Positions 51,401 through 57,400 of a DNA stretch of 64,000 bases are shown piece after piece. How positions within the stretch are numbered: the stretch's first letter is position 1; the number at the start of each line of letters is the position of its first letter. This stretch comes from Sabellastarte sp. h YS-2021 (taxonomy: Eukaryota; Annelida; Polychaeta; Sabellida; Sabellidae): assembly GCA_964017235.1 (NCBI GenBank), contig OZ024928.1, positions 2,356,001 to 2,420,000 of the forward strand, in the 5' to 3' direction. Under the pieces are notes generated by a model, which did no database searches, had not been told where the DNA came from, and was given only the letters and a program-made list of their open reading frames with translations. The translations under genes and the position numbers were made by a program.

Positions 51401-54400
51401 TAATTTGTTTATTCGAGTTTGATAGCACCATACTTTGACAATAAAACAAACCTTTGACACAAAAGTAGCAAATTATTCAAGGTCATAAAATAGATTATTT
51501 AACAAAAAAGTTGCAACTTAATCATTTTTAATTGGTTGAAATACTCTTCCATGTTAATAGTTTGCTGGCAGCAACTCGTTGTTGGGGATTTTTGTTAAAA
51601 ACTAACAATCGACAGTGAAGGTGAAATGTTTTTTCCCTTTCTTCCATGACATCTATGAATAATTTACACAGCCTACGTTATGAGATCCCTGCTGTTTTAG
51701 TTGTTTGAGAGCCACCTTAAACAAATATATGGTATATGTTTTTTTAAGTAAGGCCTGCCTGCTGGACCTATATCCCACAATACTTAGACCATTTCTAACT
51801 TAGATTTTAAGTATTACTTAGATTTCGAGTAAGAAATTATGAAACTGAACACTCCTAACTTATATTTCGTGAATACTAAGTGCAAGAAAAACTTAAGTGA
51901 AAACCTTCCCTTACTTAGATCTAAGGTCACATTTTCTAAGTAATGCTGCAGAATAGCGTCCCTGATTTACAAATATTGAGGCCTGGTCATGTGTGTCCCC
52001 TTTATTCACACTTTAAAGTAGGGAATTGTTGTAGTCAATTCGACTACTGATCATTAAGTTTGCCAGCAGTATCCACATTGATAAATTTAGGAATGCGTCT
52101 GAAATCTTTAAGATAATAGTAGCAAGCACGACAAACCTTGGTTATATGACTGGCAAAGGTGTCCAGAATCAAAATTTACACCTAACCTCTTAACTCCATT
52201 GGTTGGGCAGATAGAATTTCAAAGAAAACTGGGTGTGAAATTTTTGCAAAAAGTGATCCTATCAAGTTATCCCACATCAGGGTGCTTCTGCCAATAATGG
52301 CGTTTCACATCTTGCATAATTTATACTGTGTTAATAAAGAAACTTCAAAATGTGTTAGCACTTTAGAAAACGTTTTTCTGTTAACTCTTCTATTACTTCA
52401 CAGAGAGGGACTCTCCAGCCATGTGAGCCTAAGTGTGTCATTCCACCATCAACAGTTAGTCTAAAGTCATACAGGGTTACTTTTGACGATCAGATTAATA
52501 ATGTTTTCTTGACTGGCAATGCCTCTCTCAGTGCAACCCAATGTAATGTAATGGCTTGAGGCATGTCTTTGGATTCTATGAGGAAGTTCCCAGATGTTAC
52601 TTATAGATTCTCCAGATTACTTAGGAGTTATGGACAAGAGGACAAGGAAGGTTTACTTCAATGTAAGCCAGCTCCCCTACAAAAGTCAAGTTGTTTTATA
52701 ACTCATGATACATGCACATTGATGAATTTCTCAATTGGGTGTTTAACTGAGGCTGACCTGACAACCAAAATACCAGCTAACCGAAAAAAAAACAGAAAAA
52801 GGCATGGTTTGGTCACTTTCCAAACAAGATGTAGCACATCCCAAATTATCTGGATCCCAACTTGACTTAGGGTTGAAATGTTTTTCTCCACGACTAGATG
52901 GGAGACTAGTAGGAACAGCCGTAAACCCATAACAGACAAGCTCTATCAGGCCACAAGCCGCAGTGACAAACTGACAAGGACCCATCTTATAAATTAAATA
53001 AAAAAGCAGCATTTGTAAAAAGACAGAAGCCTTTCAACAAATCAGCACAATTTGTATCTCAACACTAAATCTGAATTTAATTTGGAAAAAAGGACTAAAT
53101 CTTATCTTAACACTGCCAGGAGTGATACATCAGATGCCGAAGCCCAAATGATGAATTACGCAAATCAATCACCTTATAAAGTCACAGATTTCAAGCTGTG
53201 GGTCAGTAAAATGAGGCCACCCTATCCCACACACTTCCCTGCCTGTCTGTTGCTGTAACCGCCTTGTTTGTGTCTCTTTATGGCTTTTCCTGGTGTGTTT
53301 CAAGCTTGTCCTGCTGAGACTTTGCAAGTGTCTTGATGGGAAGTGACCAAGTCAGGTCGGGGATGTTTACGATAGGACTGGTTTCTTTTCAAGTGGGGTC
53401 AGTTTGTGTCTACGGCCTATTGTGAACTGGTGTCCAGGTGCTGAATCATGACAGGTTGGCAAGTGTTTCTTGACAATGCGGTAACAGTATAGGATAAGGC
53501 AGGAAGTGTCTATGACAAGCCCCTGAGACACACAACAGGTCTGTTACTTGGTGGTCAGAGCCAGGATTGTTATCAAGAGTCATGTAGGAAAATATTGAAA
53601 TATAAAACCTGTATGATATTTTGTCAAGCCAGTGCAAAATGCTGAGAAACCTACAACCGACCCTAACCAACTCTGTCAACATTGATTATTTGGTTGTAAA
53701 GTTTTGTAACTATATTGTGGTAAAATGGTCTCGCTGAAGCGATATGCATACTGATATTTACTCACACCTACTTAACCTACATATTTTACTTACCTCACTT
53801 TGACAAGCAGACTTAGCTTTGCATTTCTTTGTGATTCTCAGATTTCCATTGTCGTTTCTCACTTCAGTCTGGCATCCTCCCTTGATACATAAACATAACT
53901 CAGTACATTAAAATACATATTAAACTGTGACACAGTAACAGGGGCGTAGGAAGCAATTTTTGGTTGGGGGGCGAGGAACTAGATTGCACCGACGCGACTC
54001 GACACCTACAATTTTGGTTAATTTTACAGTAGTATGTATGTAGGTAATATACAAATTCAAATTGTCCAACTAAAATATTTTAAAGTTAGTTTACCAAAGA
54101 AAATCTTTGTGGTGACATCATCCTAAGTTTCACAAACCTTGTATGGGTATAGAAATACATATAGTCACCTCGGGTTTTGAAAGTACGTATTTCTAATATC
54201 TTGACTACATGTTTCCAGAACCTGTGACCTTTCCTTCAAGAGCCGAGCTGATGCAAGATCTATTATAGCAAGGTTAAGCCTCATATTGATGGGGATGTAT
54301 AATCATTGGACTGCCTAGGCCCAATAAACACACAGTAAAGAAAGAAGAGTTTTCTGGGAAAAATCTTATCAGCTGACAAATTGCTGTGCCAAACCATTGC

Positions 54401-57400
54401 TCTGTGTGAATTTGAAACTACATGTCTAAGTTTTAAATAATTAGCAACACGGTAAATTAAATGTAGAAGATCATTATATGTATGATTTTGGTCTACATAA
54501 GTGAAACGTTCTACAGATTTTTACAAATGCCATGACAGGTTAACTGAAAATGTTCCTTTTACAAATCATAAAAATAAATATTTTATAGTTCAAATGGCAG
54601 CTTACACAATGGTACATGCGAGCAGTGAACAGGGTAAAAGAGTAATTTGACCACATATTATTCAGTTACTTGTAAAAATTTACGTAAATTTCAAAATTGG
54701 AATTAAGTTCTATTGCAAAAAGTTGGGGGGACGAAAAGATATCACCGCCGCCCCAACTTTATGGTTGGGGGGACGGCTGCCCCCGCTGCCCCCCAGTTCC
54801 GAGGCCTATGTCAGTATTAGAAAAAAAAACATTTTTCCTCAAGAAAATAAGCTTTTTACCCCTTTTTAACAAATCAGATGATCCAGTAAAACAACAAAGG
54901 ACACCTTATGTAAGAATTGTTGTGGAATAAGACTATTCTTAGCTTAGATATTCTGGTTTCCAAGTTTACACTTAAGTGAAAAGAATAGGGAGTTTGTTAA
55001 CTTAGAATCTAAATAATAGTTAACAACGTAGAGGTTGATGAATAGAAAATCCAAGTAATACTTTGGTAAGTAGAAGCCCATTCCTCAGTTGGATCTAAAG
55101 TGACATTAGCAAAGTATTGTTGAAGAATACTGCCCCTGGCCTCACCGCCTAGGTTCAGGGCTCAATAGTTAGGCTTGATCTGAAATCTGAAGTTGATTAC
55201 TGGTGCCTAAATGGCATATAGTGTGTAAATTCCCACTGGTATGCACTGTTCATCCATCTTATCAACAACTCAACGACATGACCAAACCAGTTTTTTAAAA
55301 GTTACATTCAAGCCACAATAAATCAAATCAGTCACTGACATGTGTTTCTGATATAAATAACTTACAGTGTCCCCAGAATCACACGTAGCCAGGTAGCCAT
55401 TTGCTCTGCAGTCCCGGAAGTTGGCTTCATTTGTGCAGGTCCAGCACTTACTGGCATCTGAAATATAAAAGAATAAAATGAAAAAGATGATATATGAAGA
55501 AAACTCATTTCCATTATGAATAAAACTCATTCGCATTTTAAATAACAAGTCCTCTGGATTACAGGGCATGAGCTGCAAAACCATCAGAGACACGAGTAGT
55601 GCAATAGAATTCATGAAAGTGTGGTGACAAATATACATACCATACCGGAATAGAAGGAAGACTGTCACCCATGAAAGTATTAACACAGCTCATCGATGGG
55701 TAGCTTCAGTAACAAGAGTTGTACCCGTATTGCTACACAACAATTCAAAATACTCCAGTGACAAGTAAAAAAAAATTTAAAAAGTAATGAGAGTTACTTA
55801 TTACTGAAAGTCACAATCCCTCTATGTATGCCAGGTTTATCCAAGGAACTTGTAAGGCCACTGGGCGTCATTGTTAACAGGAAGATTACTAGTATAACTA
55901 GAATTGTGGACAAAGTAGGTGCTACAAATGGAAATATGTGTCATACCACTCAAAACATAGATTGTAAGTAATTTTAAAAAAAATCTCCTTGAATCAGCCC
56001 CAATAATAAGCATAATATATTTCTTTAGCATAGGTCATACAATACACAAGTCATATCTAAGTTATAATCATTTTTTCTTAACCATGATTACTAATTATTG
56101 TAAAAACCTATTAAATGATTTACTTTATATTTGTCTTTTATCTTCACAAAGATCATCAAAGGTTTTAAGATAATCTGTGTCTATGTAATCTATGTATCTA
56201 AGAATGCTTAAAGAAAGGAGAGAGAGGCCTTTCTATATTTAAACTAATTGCACATTTCATAACTAGCATTGGATTGGTATGTATAGATTATGGACATGCA
56301 ATTAAAATGACTCACTTATTGTCAGTTCAATGTTTGGCATTGGTATATACAGGCTACACAATATATCAATTACTACAGGATTAAAGGCACTAGTGAACTC
56401 AATCTTACCTCTTAAATAAAGTCAAAGCTCTAATGAGTAACGTTCCCCAGTACTTATACACAGCTATTTGAACCTTTACTACAGTTATCTTCACTTTAAA
56501 TTTTTTTGCATCCATGATGATATGATTTAACCCGATCTTGTTCCTGTAAGAAGTTCAAACTCATGCGAAACACTCGGTTTATTTACACCGGTGCTGATAT
56601 ATGAGTCAGTGTAAAAGCGATTTTTGCTTGCTAAAAAAGTCTTTAACATTTTGGGGGGATCAGAGAACATTGTTGTTACAGTCCCCCCCACCCCAGGAAA
56701 GGAAACACACATCTGAGGAAATTTAATTTATTTATAATACATTCAAATTTATTATTACAATGCTATTACAATTACTATGCAGGACTACTAAGACTATTTA
56801 CAGACCATTGTTTCATATAAGTATACACATACAAGACCATTTAGTATTAAGAGTTTTTAAAGTCATCCATAGTTACATTCAACATTAAAGTTCACTTAAG
56901 GTGACCTTAAGCATGAGTAATACACGAGAAATAATGAATAAAGATACAATATAAGTAAGATATTTAAGGTCACCATAACAGTTAATACGAGAATTTGTAA
57001 TTCAACACTTTAAGATGACCTTAATAACATATGATACAGACAGATGTAAATATTATGATGTATATATGAATAATGCACATGCATACACCTAGTAAATGAC
57101 CCTGAATTACACAAGACATAATAATTGTAAAGATAAGATCATGTAAAAGAAAAAATAAGTACATTAAAAGACTAAAACTAGATTAAAAATTTAAGACTGG
57201 GCTCATAGGTAGCTGCATGCAGGCCCCAGGCTGTCGCTTTCTTAGTGGGATTCAAACCCAGAACTCCCACGCTTTGGGCCATATATGGCCGAGAATGTGG
57301 TGTGGGTGGGTGGGCAACAAATTTTTTGACAGTTCTTGTCCATTTGGTTTCAAAATTTAAAGTGAGGAATAAGAGACCAAGAAGCTCTATGTGACTAATG

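Larger units (their letters stand above)
44340..51970 (+). mobile_element. Decayed Harbinger/PIF-type DNA transposon in intron 3, interrupted by LINE D
   Basis: Two plus-strand transposase pieces (44640-44963 and 48949-49440) become adjacent when LINE D and one copy of its target duplication are removed. A Q-rich, possibly MADF/BESS-like frame lies downstream on the minus strand (50333-51240), as expected for two-gene Harbinger elements. The right terminus is probably near 51970 (ACTTAGATCTAAGGTCACAT...). The left terminus was not located, so the outer limits are approximate. Confidence 0.6.

Noticed and set aside
55270..55686. 138-residue open frame as one exon
   Set aside because: Only 55366-55457 fits the LU domain, with proper acceptor and donor; the rest is intron read-through.
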